Below, in pieces: positions 35,119 through 43,821 of a DNA stretch of 64,000 nt. Within the stretch, counting starts at the first letter, position 1. Each line of letters begins with the position of its first letter. The notes under the pieces are model-generated. The model was given only the letters and a program-made list of their open reading frames with translations, had not been told where the DNA came from and did no database searches. A program made the translations under genes and the position numbers. This stretch comes from JASGIT01 sp047601665. Lineage in GTDB: Bacteria; Pseudomonadota; Gammaproteobacteria; Burkholderiales; Burkholderiaceae_C. The stretch covers positions 4,526,001 through 4,590,000 of the forward strand of contig JASGIT010000001.1 in the NCBI GenBank assembly GCA_047601665.1. Direction: 5' to 3'.

Positions 35119-36066
35119 TCAGCCCTCCCGCGTTCCAAGCAGGCCCTTGGGCCGGAAGATGAGAATCAGCACCAGGAACAGGTACGGCAGGATGGGCGCC
35201 ACCTGCGCCACCGTGAGCTTGAGCACGGGCGCGCCGAAGGTCGCGTCGGTGATCTGCACACCCAGCGCGCCCAGCAGGCTGGCCAGCGAATGGTCGATGG
35301 CTACCGCGAAGGTCTGCACGACGCCGATCAGCAGCGAGGCCAGGAAGGCCCCCGCCAGCGAGCCCATGCCGCCCACCACCACCACCACGAAGATGATGGA
35401 GCCCACGCTCGCGGCCATGCCGGGCTCGGTGATGTAGGTGTTGCCGCCCACCACTCCGGCCAGCCCGGCCAGCGCCGCGCCGCCGCCGAACACCATCATG
35501 AACACACGCGGCACGTTGTGGCCCAGCGCCTCCACGGTGTCGGGGTGCGTCAGCGCCGCCTGGATCACCAGCCCGATGCGGGTGCGCGTGAGCACCAGCC
35601 AGATCGACACCAGCATCAGCACCGCCACCAGCATGATGAAGGAGCGCGACTTGGGGAACTGCGTGCCGTACAGCGTGAACAGCGGCCCCTGGAGCGCGGG
35701 CGGCAGGCCGTAGGGCACCGTGGCGCGGCCCCAGATGAGTTGCACCACTTCGAGCACCAGATACGACAAGCCGAAAGTGATCAGCAGTTCGGGCACGTGG
35801 CCGAACTTGTGCACCCGGCGCAGGCAGTAGCACTCGAACAGCGCGCCCGCCCCGCCCACCAGCAGCGGCGCGAGGATCAGCGCCGGCCAGTAGCCGACGA
35901 TGCCGGACAGCGCATAGGCGAAATACGCGCCCATCATGTAGAAGCTGGCGTGCGCGAAGTTGAGCACGCCCATCATGCTGAAGATCAGCGTCAGCCCGGA
36001 GCTGAGCATGAACAGCAGCAGGCCGTAACTCAGGCCGTTGAGCAGTGAGATCGTGAAGAATTCCAT
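35119..36066 (-). CDS. Branched-chain-type ABC permease, LivH-like
   Basis: The 315-residue polytopic protein of the LivH family has LLNGLSYGLLLFMLSSGLTL at the start, RTRIGLVIQAALTHPDTVEALG in the EAA loop and GGMGSLAGAFLASLLIG. It pairs with the LivM-like protein to form the transport channel. It is separated from the binding-protein gene by a hairpin with a T-run. Confidence 0.94.
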   Translation of the reverse strand: MEFFTISLLNGLSYGLLLFMLSSGLTLIFSMMGVLNFAHASFYMMGAYFAYALSGIVGYWPALILAPLLVGGAGALFECYCLRRVHKFGHVPELLITFGLSYLVLEVVQLIWGRATVPYGLPPALQGPLFTLYGTQFPKSRSFIMLVAVLMLVSIWLVLTRTRIGLVIQAALTHPDTVEALGHNVPRVFMMVFGGGAALAGLAGVVGGNTYITEPGMAASVGSIIFVVVVVGGMGSLAGAFLASLLIGVVQTFAVAIDHSLASLLGALGVQITDATFGAPVLKLTVAQVAPILPYLFLVLILIFRPKGLLGTREG

Positions 36067-36096
36067 GAAAACCCCGTTTCAGGAAGGCGAAGGCGG

Positions 36097-36133
36097 AAAA
36101 AAAGCCGGCTGGCGACTTGCGTCATCCGCCGGC
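36097..36133 (-). terminator. Intra-operon terminator after the binding-protein gene
   Basis: On the minus strand GCCGGC ... GCCGGC, with extra internal pairs (GAC/GTC), is followed by TTTTTTT. It sits between the binding-protein gene and the permease gene, where partial termination would give more binding protein than permease. Confidence 0.6.
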
Positions 36134-36153
36134 CTGGCTACATGCGGAGCCGA

Positions 36154-37392
36154 TCAGCCCGGGCGCTTCATCTTGCAGGTGGTGGGCGCGGAGGCTTCGG
36201 CAGCCGTCAGGGCCTTGACCGGCGCGAAGGTGTAGCCGGTGTTCTCGACGCTGTAAGCGTTCTTGGCGTCCACCTTCTGCCACTTGGAGATCCACAGCTC
36301 GCGCTGCAGCTGGTGGTCGTCCTTGCGCACTTCGGTGTCGCCGTTGAAGCCCTTGAACTTCAGCCCGTCGAGCGCCGCGGCCACCTTCACCGCGTCGGTG
36401 GTCTTGGCCTGGGCCATGGCGTGGCTCAGCATCACCAGGGCGTCGTACACCGAGAAGGTGTACATGTCGTCGTTGAACTTCTTCTTGAAGCCCAGCGCGA
36501 GGTCGTTCATGCGCCCCGTGTAGTTGGAGTGGTTGTAGGCGATCTGGTAGACCTGCAGCTTGTCGCCGCTGGCGGCCAGCGCCGTGGGCGTGCCCGAGAC
36601 GCCGGCATAGTAGGCGTAGACCGGGGTCTTCAGGCCGGCGTCGGCCAGGGCCTTCATGAACAGCGTCATGTCCGGGCCCCAGTTGCCGGTAACGATGGCG
36701 CTGGCGCCCGACTCCTTGATCTTGGCGACGTAGGGCGAGAAGTCCTTGACCTGGCCCAGGGCCACGTAGTCTTCGCCCACGACCTTTACGTCGGGGCGCT
36801 GCTTGGCGATGCCTTCCTTGAAGTACTTGGCCACCTGCTGGCCGTGCGAGTAGTTCTGGTTGAGCAGGTAGACCGACTTGATGTCCGGCTGGCCCTTCAT
36901 GAACGCGGTGAGCGCGGCCATCTTCATGCTGGTGTTGGCATCCAGCGCGAAGTGCCAGTACGAGCACTTCTCGTTCTCCAGCACCGGGTCGACCGCCGCG
37001 TAGTTCAGGTAGACGATTTCCTTGCCGGGGTTGCGCTCGTTGAACTTGGTCACGGCGTCGGACAGCGGCACCGCGACGTTGGAGCCATTGCCCTGCGTGA
37101 TGAAGTGAATACCCTGGTCGGCAGCCGACTTGAGCAGGTTGAGCGCCTCTTGCGGCGAGCTCTTGCTGTCCATGGGCACCATTTCGAACTTGACGCCCGC
37201 CGGGTTCTCCGCCGGCGTGAGCTGAGACGCCACGTACTGCCAGCTCTTGAGCTGGTTCTGCCCCACGATGGCCATGGGGCCGGACAAGCCTTCGATCATG
37301 GCGATCTTGACGGTCTGGCCCTGCTGGGCAAACGCGCCGGCCGCCAGAGTAGCGGCGGCAGCCAAAACGGCCAGTTTGAACGAGGACTTCAT
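36154..37392 (-). CDS. Liv-type ABC transporter substrate-binding protein
   Basis: The 412-residue protein has a signal peptide (MKSSFKLAVLAAAATLAAGAF, cleaved after AFA). The mature part is a periplasmic-binding-protein type 1 domain (VKIAMIEGLSGPMAIVGQNQ at the start). It captures the ligand for the LivHMGF importer. ATG 37392 is chosen because the signal peptide starts there and GGAGA lies eight bases upstream. The ligand is unknown; neighbouring CoA enzymes suggest a carboxylic acid. Confidence 0.93.
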   Translation of the reverse strand: MKSSFKLAVLAAAATLAAGAFAQQGQTVKIAMIEGLSGPMAIVGQNQLKSWQYVASQLTPAENPAGVKFEMVPMDSKSSPQEALNLLKSAADQGIHFITQGNGSNVAVPLSDAVTKFNERNPGKEIVYLNYAAVDPVLENEKCSYWHFALDANTSMKMAALTAFMKGQPDIKSVYLLNQNYSHGQQVAKYFKEGIAKQRPDVKVVGEDYVALGQVKDFSPYVAKIKESGASAIVTGNWGPDMTLFMKALADAGLKTPVYAYYAGVSGTPTALAASGDKLQVYQIAYNHSNYTGRMNDLALGFKKKFNDDMYTFSVYDALVMLSHAMAQAKTTDAVKVAAALDGLKFKGFNGDTEVRKDDHQLQRELWISKWQKVDAKNAYSVENTGYTFAPVKALTAAEASAPTTCKMKRPG

Positions 37393-37485
37393 ACGTTGTC
37401 TCCTACCAATGGGTATCAAAGTGAACACGGGGTCGAGCGTACAGGCAGTCGCGGCCCAACCCTTCAGGGAATGTCCTAGGCTTTT

Positions 37486-37500
37486 GTGACAGCCAGTCAC
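37486..37500. promoter_or_regulatory. Inverted repeat upstream of the binding-protein gene
   Basis: GTGAC-AGCCA-GTCAC (5-base arms, 5-base spacer) lies 94-108 bases upstream of the binding-protein start, just after the acyl-CoA synthetase stop. It may be an operator or part of a termination structure; the evidence is the symmetry only. Confidence 0.35.
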
Positions 37501-37522
37501 ATGTGCGACGACGCGGGCGGCC

Positions 37523-39160
37523 TCACCCGCGCAGCGACGGCAACTGGTAGCCCGCCAGCTGCTCGCGCAGCTTGGTCTTGAGCATCTTGCCGGTGGCCCC
37601 GAGGGGGATGGATTCGACGAACACCACGTCGTCCGGTATCTGCCACTTGGCGGTCTTGCCTTCGTAGAACTGGAGCAGTTCCTCGCGCGACACTTCCGCG
37701 CCCGGCTTCTTCACCACGGCGACGATGGGGCGCTCGTCCCACTTGGGGTGCGGCATCCCCACGCAGGCGGCCATGGCGATGGCGGGGTGGGCCATGGCGA
37801 TGTTCTCGATGTCGATGGAGGAAATCCACTCGCCGCCGGACTTGATCACGTCCTTGCTGCGGTCGGTGATCTGCATGAAGCCGTCCGCGTCGATGGTGGC
37901 CACGTCGCCCGTGGGGAACCAGCCGTCCACCAGCGGGCTCTTGCCGCTGTCGCTCTTGTAATAGCTGTCGACGATCCACGGGCCCTTGACCAGCAGGTCG
38001 CCGTAGGCCTTGCCGTCCCAGGGCTGCTCCTTGCCTTCGCTGTCCACGATCTTCATGTCCACGCCGTAGATGGCGCGGCCCTGCTTGCTCAGGAGCTTGC
38101 GCTGCGCCTCCTTCGGCAGGGCGTCGTGCTTTTTCTTCAGGCGGCAGACGGTGCCCAGCGGGCTCATCTCGGTCATGCCCCAGGCGTGCATCACGGTGAT
38201 GCCGTAGTCGTCCATGAAGGTGTCCAGCATGGCGGGCGGGCAGGCCGCGCCGCCGATCACCGTGCTCTTGAAGGTGCTGAACTTCAGGCCGTTGCCCTGC
38301 ACGTGGTTGAGCAGCATCTGCCACACGGTGGGCACGCCCGCGGCGAAGGTGACGCCTTCGCTTTCCATCAGTTCGTAGACCGACTTGCCGTCCAGCGCCG
38401 GGCCGGGGTACACCACCTTGCAGCCCACCAGCGCCATCGCATAGGGCAGGCCCCAGGCGTTGACGTGGAACATGGGCACCACGGGCAGCGCGGCGTCGCG
38501 CGCCGACAGGCCCATGGCGTCGGGCAGCATGGCGGCGTAGGCGTGCAGCAGGTTGGAGCGGTGGCTGTACAGCACGGCCTTGGGGTTGCCCGTGGTGCCG
38601 CTGGTGTAGCACATGCTCGCCGCGGTGTTCTCGTCGAACGCGGGCCATTCGTACTGGTCCGATGCCGCGCCGATCCAGGCCTCGTAGCTCTTCAGGCCGG
38701 GGATGCCGCTGTCCGCGGGCAGCTTGTCTTCGTCGCACAGCGCCACCCACTGCTTCACCGTGGGGCACTTGGCGTGCACGGCCTGCACGATGGGCAGGAA
38801 GGTCATGTCGAAGCACAGCACGCGGTCTTCGGCGTGGTTCACGATCCAGGCGATCTGGTCGGGGTGCAGGCGCGGGTTGATGGTGTGCAGCACCTGGCCG
38901 GCGCCGGAGACGCCGAAGTACATCTCCATGTGCCTGTAGCCGTTCCAGGCCAGCGAGGCCACGCGGTCGCCCTGCGCCAGGCCCAGGGTGCCGATGGCGT
39001 TGGCCAGCTGGCGCGAGCGGCGGGCCAGGTCGCGGTAGGTGTAGCGGTGGATGTCGCCCTCCACCCGGCGCGAAACGATCTCCCCGTCGCCATGGTGCCG
39101 CTCGGCGAATTCGAGCAGCGAAGAAATCAACAGGGGTTGGCTCTGCATCAGGCCCAGCAT
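37523..39160 (-). CDS. Acyl-CoA synthetase (AMP-forming)
   Basis: The 545-residue ANL superfamily ligase activates a carboxylic acid to its CoA thioester via acyl-AMP. The motifs are YTSGTTGNPKAVLYSHRS, MFHVNAWGLPY, GGAACPPAM, WGMTEMSPLGT, WFPTGDVATIDADGF, the hinge ITDRSKDVIKSGGEWIS and the catalytic Lys in PLGATGKMLKTKLRE. The overall layout resembles medium-chain or 3-methylthiopropionyl-CoA ligases (DmdB-like). It is first in the minus-strand cluster with the Liv importer, so the imported acid is probably its substrate. A second ATG lies four codons downstream. Confidence 0.92.
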   Translation of the reverse strand: MLGLMQSQPLLISSLLEFAERHHGDGEIVSRRVEGDIHRYTYRDLARRSRQLANAIGTLGLAQGDRVASLAWNGYRHMEMYFGVSGAGQVLHTINPRLHPDQIAWIVNHAEDRVLCFDMTFLPIVQAVHAKCPTVKQWVALCDEDKLPADSGIPGLKSYEAWIGAASDQYEWPAFDENTAASMCYTSGTTGNPKAVLYSHRSNLLHAYAAMLPDAMGLSARDAALPVVPMFHVNAWGLPYAMALVGCKVVYPGPALDGKSVYELMESEGVTFAAGVPTVWQMLLNHVQGNGLKFSTFKSTVIGGAACPPAMLDTFMDDYGITVMHAWGMTEMSPLGTVCRLKKKHDALPKEAQRKLLSKQGRAIYGVDMKIVDSEGKEQPWDGKAYGDLLVKGPWIVDSYYKSDSGKSPLVDGWFPTGDVATIDADGFMQITDRSKDVIKSGGEWISSIDIENIAMAHPAIAMAACVGMPHPKWDERPIVAVVKKPGAEVSREELLQFYEGKTAKWQIPDDVVFVESIPLGATGKMLKTKLREQLAGYQLPSLRG

Positions 39161-39251
39161 TTCATGGTCTCCTTGGGTCGCATTGATAGGTCATGGAAAT
39201 GCTAACCCTGGGCAGGCAGCGGGACATAGGCCGTGCGCGACAATTCGCCCT

Positions 39252-40694
39252 ATGACTTTCCCTGCCATTTCCTGGCGCCCCGAAGGGTTTTCCCGCCTGG
39301 GGCCGGCCTTCTACACGCCGCTGCGCCCTGTCCCGCTGCCCGATGCGCACTGGGTGGGCGTGAGCGCGGGCGTGGCCGGGCTGCTGGGCCTGCCCGCGGG
39401 CTGGGATTCGGTAGAGGCGCTGCAGGCGTTCACCGGCAATGCGCTGCTGCCCGGCAGCGAGCCGCTGGCCACGGTCTACAGCGGCCACCAGTTCGGCGTC
39501 TGGGCCGGGCAGCTGGGCGACGGGCGCGCCCTGCTGCTGGGCGAAACCGGGGGCGGGCTCGAAATCCAGCTCAAGGGCGCGGGCCGCACGCCCTACTCCC
39601 GCATGGGCGACGGCCGCGCCGTGCTGCGCTCGTCCATCCGCGAGTTCTTGTGCAGCGAGGCCATGCACGCCCTGGGCGTGCCCACCACGCGCGCGCTGTG
39701 CATCACGGGCTCGCCGGCTCCGGTGGCGCGGGAGGAGATGGAAACCGCCGCCGTGGTCACGCGCGTGGCCGAAAGTTTCATCCGCTTCGGCCACTTCGAG
39801 CATTTCGCGGCGCGCGACCAGGTCGGCGAACTGCGCGCTTTGGCCGACTACGTGATCGAGCGCTACTACCCCGATTGCCGCGATGCCGCGAACCCCTACG
39901 CCGCCCTGCTGCAGGCCGTGAGCGAGCGCACCGCCGCCCTGCTGGCCCACTGGCAGGCCGTGGGCTTCTGCCACGGCGTGATGAACACGGACAACATGAG
40001 CATCCTGGGCCTGACCATCGACTACGGCCCGTTCCAGTTCCTCGACGCCTTCGACCCCGGCCACGTCTGCAACCACAGCGACACCCAGGGCCGCTACGCC
40101 TTCCACCGCCAGCCCAGCGTGGCGTACTGGAACCTGCACTGCCTCGCGCAGGCGCTGCTGCCGCTGATCGGCGAGCAAGACACGGCGGTGGCCGCGCTGG
40201 AATCGTACAAAACCGTATTCCCCGCCGCCTTCATGGCCCGGATGCGCGCCAAGCTGGGCCTGCAGGCGGAGCGCGAGGGCGATGACACGCTGATCGACGG
40301 CATCCTGCAACTGCTGGCCAAAGACCGGGTGGACTACCCCATCTTCTGGCGGCGGCTGTCGCACGCCGTGGCGGGCGGCGACTTCACCCCGGTGCGCGAC
40401 CTGTTCGTGGACCGCGACGGGTGGAACCGCTGGCTGCTACGATATTCAGAGCTGCTAGCGCTTGATGGACAAGCGCTAGCGGCCGATTTAATGCTCAAGA
40501 CCAACCCCAAGTACGTATTGCGCAACCACCTGGCCGAGCAGGCCATCAGCGCCGCGAAACAGGGGGACTTCTCCACGCTCCACACCCTGCAGCGGCTGGT
40601 CGAGCGCCCGTTCGACGAACACCCCGCCCACGAATCCCTGGCCGGCTTTCCGCCCGACTGGGCGGCCCACATCAGCATCAGTTGTTCCTCATGA
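39252..40694 (+). CDS. selO: SelO protein AMPylator (YdiU/UPF0061)
   Basis: The 480-residue pseudokinase transfers AMP from ATP to protein hydroxyls and is linked to redox homeostasis. Family blocks are VYSGHQFGVWAGQLGDGRA, GGGLEIQLKGAGRTPYSRMG, SSIREFLCSEAMHALG, GFCHGVMNTDNMSILGLTID and DYGPFQFLDAF. The C-terminal Cys (ISCSS) matches the redox Cys/Sec position. A dispersed hairpin repeat is embedded in frame at about residues 397-414 and encodes part of the linker before TNPKYVLRNHLAEQAI. The stop overlaps msrB (ATGA). Confidence 0.95.
   Translation: MTFPAISWRPEGFSRLGPAFYTPLRPVPLPDAHWVGVSAGVAGLLGLPAGWDSVEALQAFTGNALLPGSEPLATVYSGHQFGVWAGQLGDGRALLLGETGGGLEIQLKGAGRTPYSRMGDGRAVLRSSIREFLCSEAMHALGVPTTRALCITGSPAPVAREEMETAAVVTRVAESFIRFGHFEHFAARDQVGELRALADYVIERYYPDCRDAANPYAALLQAVSERTAALLAHWQAVGFCHGVMNTDNMSILGLTIDYGPFQFLDAFDPGHVCNHSDTQGRYAFHRQPSVAYWNLHCLAQALLPLIGEQDTAVAALESYKTVFPAAFMARMRAKLGLQAEREGDDTLIDGILQLLAKDRVDYPIFWRRLSHAVAGGDFTPVRDLFVDRDGWNRWLLRYSELLALDGQALAADLMLKTNPKYVLRNHLAEQAISAAKQGDFSTLHTLQRLVERPFDEHPAHESLAGFPPDWAAHISISCSS
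40441..40491 (+). repeat. Dispersed hairpin repeat, copy 4, inside selO
   Basis: AGAGCTGCTAGCGCTTGATG followed by GACAAGCGCTAGCGGCCGAT and TTAAT matches the intergenic repeat. Perfect 10-base arms GCTAGCGCTT (40454-40463) and AAGCGCTAGC (40471-40480) surround GATGGAC. It is translated as YSELLALDGQALAADLML. Confidence 0.8.
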
Positions 40695-41101
40695 CCCATC
40701 CCATCCAGAAAACCGACGCCGAATGGCAGGCCCTGCTGCGCGAAAAAGGGGCCGAGCCCGCCGCCTTCCAGGTCACGCGCCACGCGGCCACCGAGCGCCC
40801 GTTCACCGGCAAGTACGAAGCCCACTGGGCCGACGGCAGCTACCACTGCATCTGCTGCGGCGCCAAGCTGTTCGACTCCGGCACCAAGTTCGACGCCGGC
40901 TGCGGCTGGCCCAGCTTCTCGCAGGCCGTGCCCGGCGCGATCATCGAGCACGTGGACCGCAGCCACGGCATGGTGCGCACCGAGACCGTCTGCGCCCAGT
41001 GCGGCGCGCACCTGGGCCACGTGTTCGAGGACGGCCCCGCGCCCACGGGCCTGCGCTACTGCATGAACTCCGCCTCCCTCGGCTTCGAACCCCAGCCGTG
41101 A
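40691..41101 (+). CDS. msrB: Peptide-methionine (R)-S-oxide reductase
   Basis: The 136-residue MsrB reduces methionine-R-sulfoxide in proteins. Zinc ligands are Cys53/Cys56 (CICCGAKLF) and Cys101/Cys104 (CAQCGAHLGH). The catalytic Cys124 lies in RYCMNSASLGF, and Cys71 in GCGWPSF may be the resolving residue. The start overlaps selO by four bases, tying two redox-repair functions together. Confidence 0.97.
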   Translation: MTHPIQKTDAEWQALLREKGAEPAAFQVTRHAATERPFTGKYEAHWADGSYHCICCGAKLFDSGTKFDAGCGWPSFSQAVPGAIIEHVDRSHGMVRTETVCAQCGAHLGHVFEDGPAPTGLRYCMNSASLGFEPQP

Positions 41102-41105
41102 CACC

Positions 41106-41654
41106 ATGAAACTCCTGCTCGACTTCTTCCCCATCATCCTGTTCTTCGCGGCCTTCAAGGTCTGGGGCATCTACACGGCCACCGCCGTCGCCATCGCGGC
41201 CACGGTGGCGCAGATCGCCTACCTGCGCCTGCGCCACGGCAAGGTGGAGCCCATGCAGTGGGTGAGCCTGGGAGTCATCGTCGTCTTCGGCGGCGCCACG
41301 CTGCTCGCGCACAACGACACCTTCATCAAGTGGAAGCCCACGGTGCTCTACTGGCTCATGGGCGGCGCGCTCGCCGTGGGCCAGATCGTGTTCCGCAAGA
41401 ACCTCATCCGCTCGCTGATGGGCGCGCAGATGCAGCTGCCGGACGACGTCTGGCGCGTCATGAACTGGAGCTGGGCGGGCTTCTTCGCCGTGATGGGCGC
41501 GCTCAACCTCTGGGTGGCCTTCCACTTCGACACCGACACCTGGGTCAACTTCAAGCTGTTCGGCGGCATCGGCCTGATGGTCGTCTTCGTGATCGCCCAG
41601 GCGCTGTACCTGAGCCGGTACATGAAGGACGACGCCCCCAAGGACGCCCCATGA
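41106..41654 (+). CDS. yciB: Inner-membrane septation protein YciB (IspZ family)
   Basis: The 182-residue protein with about five membrane helices is typical of YciB/IspZ (LLDFFPIILFFAAFK, RNLIRSLMGAQ, NWSWAGFFAVMGALNLWVA). It is implicated in envelope and septum integrity. It starts four bases after msrB and overlaps the bolA-type gene by four. Confidence 0.95.
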   Translation: MKLLLDFFPIILFFAAFKVWGIYTATAVAIAATVAQIAYLRLRHGKVEPMQWVSLGVIVVFGGATLLAHNDTFIKWKPTVLYWLMGGALAVGQIVFRKNLIRSLMGAQMQLPDDVWRVMNWSWAGFFAVMGALNLWVAFHFDTDTWVNFKLFGGIGLMVVFVIAQALYLSRYMKDDAPKDAP

Positions 41655-41917
41655 CCACCGCCATCACCGCCGACGCCATCGCGGCGCGCCTGCGCGAACG
41701 CCTGTCGCCCTCCCAGCTGGAGGTGATCGACGAAAGCGCCGCCCACGCGGGCCACGCCGGGGCCAATGGCACCGGCTTCGGCACCCATTTCCGCGTGCGC
41801 ATCGCCGCGCCCGGCATGGCGGGCAGGCCGCGCGTGGCGCAACATCGCCTTGTGTATGATGCGCTGCAAGAATTCATGGACAGCGGCCTGCACGCGCTGG
41901 CGATTGAACTTCTCTGA
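41651..41917 (+). CDS. BolA family protein
   Basis: The 88-residue BolA-like protein has the KH-like fold motif HFRVRIAA...RVAQHRLVYDALQEFM and a conserved His. BolA proteins work with monothiol glutaredoxins in iron-sulfur trafficking or act as regulators. ATG 41651 overlaps the yciB stop (ATGA). A longer frame upstream lies within yciB and is not used. Confidence 0.92.
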   Translation: MTTAITADAIAARLRERLSPSQLEVIDESAAHAGHAGANGTGFGTHFRVRIAAPGMAGRPRVAQHRLVYDALQEFMDSGLHALAIELL

Positions 41918-41970
41918 GTCCCAGCCCTCCATCGGGCCTGTTCACCTCTCTTTTTCCAATCCCCCTCCTC

Positions 41971-42756
41971 ATGCAGAAAAAGCTCATCTCCGGCCTCGTG
42001 ACCGCTGCCCTGCTTGGCGCCATGGCCCTGCCCGTCTCCGCCCAGAACCTGGCCATCGTCAACGGCAAGCCCGTGCCCAAGGAACGCGCCGACGCGCTCA
42101 AGCAGCAACTCGAACGCTCGGGCCGCCCCGTCACGCCCGAACTCGAAAACCAGATCAAGGAAGAAGTCATCGCGCGCGAAATCTTCATGCAGGAAGCGCA
42201 AAAGCGCGGCCTGGACGCGACCGACGACTACAAGACCCAGATGGAACTGGCGCGCCAGACCATCATGATCCGCGCGCTGTTCGCCGACTACCAGCAGAAG
42301 CACCCCGTCACCGACGAGGAAATCAAGGCCGAGTACGACAAGTTCGTCGCCGCCAGCACCGGCAAGGAATACAAGGCCAGCCACATCCTGGTGAAGTCGG
42401 AAGACGATGCCAAGGCCATCATCGCCTCCATCAAGAAGGGCGCGAAGTTCGAGGACATCGCCAAGAAGAAGTCCATCGACCCCGGCTCGGGCGCCAAGGG
42501 CGGCGACCTCGACTGGGCCAGCCCCAGCAGCTACGTGCCTGAGTTCACCGAGGCGCTGGTCAAGCTCAACAAGGGCCAGATGACCGACAAGCCCGTCAAG
42601 TCGCAATTCGGCTGGCACATCATCCGCCTGGACGACGTGCGCCAGGCTCAGCTGCCCAAGCTGGAAGACGTGAAGCCGCAGATCGCGCAGCAGCTGCAGC
42701 AGCAGAAGCTGGCCCAGTTCCAGGAAGAACTGCGCGCCAAGGCCAAGGTGGAATAA
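41971..42756 (+). CDS. PpiC/parvulin-type peptidyl-prolyl isomerase, periplasmic
   Basis: The 261-residue protein begins with a signal peptide (KLISGLVTAALLGAMALPVSAQ). A SurA-like helical part is followed by a parvulin domain from about residue 128 (YKASHILVKSEDDAKAII, SGAKGGDLDWASPSSYVPEF, VKSQFGWHIIRLDD). It helps fold outer-membrane proteins. It ends before a canonical terminator and closes the selO-msrB-yciB-bolA run. Confidence 0.94.
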   Translation: MQKKLISGLVTAALLGAMALPVSAQNLAIVNGKPVPKERADALKQQLERSGRPVTPELENQIKEEVIAREIFMQEAQKRGLDATDDYKTQMELARQTIMIRALFADYQQKHPVTDEEIKAEYDKFVAASTGKEYKASHILVKSEDDAKAIIASIKKGAKFEDIAKKKSIDPGSGAKGGDLDWASPSSYVPEFTEALVKLNKGQMTDKPVKSQFGWHIIRLDDVRQAQLPKLEDVKPQIAQQLQQQKLAQFQEELRAKAKVE

Positions 42757-42781
42757 ACCGCCGCGCCCAGCCGCGCTGCAA

Positions 42782-42813
42782 GCCTCTCGCGCTCCCTGCG
42801 CGAGGGGCTTTTT
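42782..42813 (+). terminator. Rho-independent terminator after the isomerase gene
   Basis: GCCTCTCGCGC pairs with GCGCGAGGGGC (one G-T pair) around TCCCT, followed by TTTTT at 42809-42813. Confidence 0.88.
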
Positions 42814-42828
42814 GCTTTTCAGGGCCGC

Positions 42829-43713
42829 TCACGCCACCTGGCGCAGCGCATCCACCAGCAGGCTCAGCGCGGGCGACTTGCGGCGGTTGGGGTAGTAGAG
42901 GTGGTAGCCCTCGTAGACCTGCCGCCACTCGCGCAGCACCTCCACCAGCCGCCCGCCGTCGAGGTGCGCGCGGACCAGCTGCTCGGGCACGTGGGCAAGG
43001 CCAACGCCCGTCAGCGCCGCCTCGACGATCTGCAGCAGGCTGTTGAGCACCACCTGCCCGTCCACCTTGACCCGCTCCACCCGCGCGCCCTTCCTGAAGG
43101 TCCAGCCGAAGTAGCCCTGCGCGGGCAGCCGCAGGTTGATGCAGTTGTGCTCGATGAGCTGCTGCGGGCGCCGGGGCCGGGGGTGGCGCTCGAAATAGGC
43201 CGGGGCGCCCACGACCACCATCGGGATGTCCGGCCCGATGCGCACCGCGATCATGTCCTTGGAAACCAGCCCGCCACGGCGCACCCCGGCGTCGTAGCGC
43301 TCGCCCACGATGTCGGTCAGGCCGTAGTCGGTGGTGATTTCGACCTTGATGTCGGGGTAGCTCGCAAGGAACGCCGGCAGGGCCGGCCACAGCACGGCGC
43401 GGACGGCGAATTCATCGGCGGAAATGCGCACCGTGCCCGCCGGCCGGCTGCGCAGCGCGCTCATCTGGGCCAAGCCCTGGCGGATTTCCTCCAGCGCCGG
43501 CCCGACCAGGGACCGCAGGCGCTCGCCCGCCTCGGTGAGCGAGACCCGGCGCGTGGTGCGCTGGAACAGCGGCATGTCCATGCGCTCCTCCAGCGCGCGG
43601 ATGGTCTGGCTCAGGGCCGATTGCGACACGCCCAGCCGCGCGGCGGCGCGCGTGAAGCTCTGCTCCTCGGACACCACGAGGAAGGCGGGCAGGTCGCGCA
43701 GGCGGTCGTCCAT
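42829..43713 (-). CDS. LysR-family transcriptional regulator
   Basis: The 294-residue protein has an N-terminal winged helix (LPAFLVVSEEQSFTRAAARL, GVSQSALSQTIRALEERM) and a type-2 periplasmic-binding-like effector domain. It is divergent from the hydrolase-SDR-SDR genes with a 108-base shared promoter region, which makes it their likely regulator. LysR proteins usually also repress themselves. The inducer is unknown. Confidence 0.93.
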   Translation of the reverse strand: MDDRLRDLPAFLVVSEEQSFTRAAARLGVSQSALSQTIRALEERMDMPLFQRTTRRVSLTEAGERLRSLVGPALEEIRQGLAQMSALRSRPAGTVRISADEFAVRAVLWPALPAFLASYPDIKVEITTDYGLTDIVGERYDAGVRRGGLVSKDMIAVRIGPDIPMVVVGAPAYFERHPRPRRPQQLIEHNCINLRLPAQGYFGWTFRKGARVERVKVDGQVVLNSLLQIVEAALTGVGLAHVPEQLVRAHLDGGRLVEVLREWRQVYEGYHLYYPNRRKSPALSLLVDALRQVA

Positions 43714-43821
43714 CGTTGATTGATAAGAGTGGCTAATGAGTGTATGCGGATCCTACATCTTGTTGAATGACACACCGCTATGGAAAATTGCTTCCAACAC
43801 ATTTCACACGAGGACCCTTCC

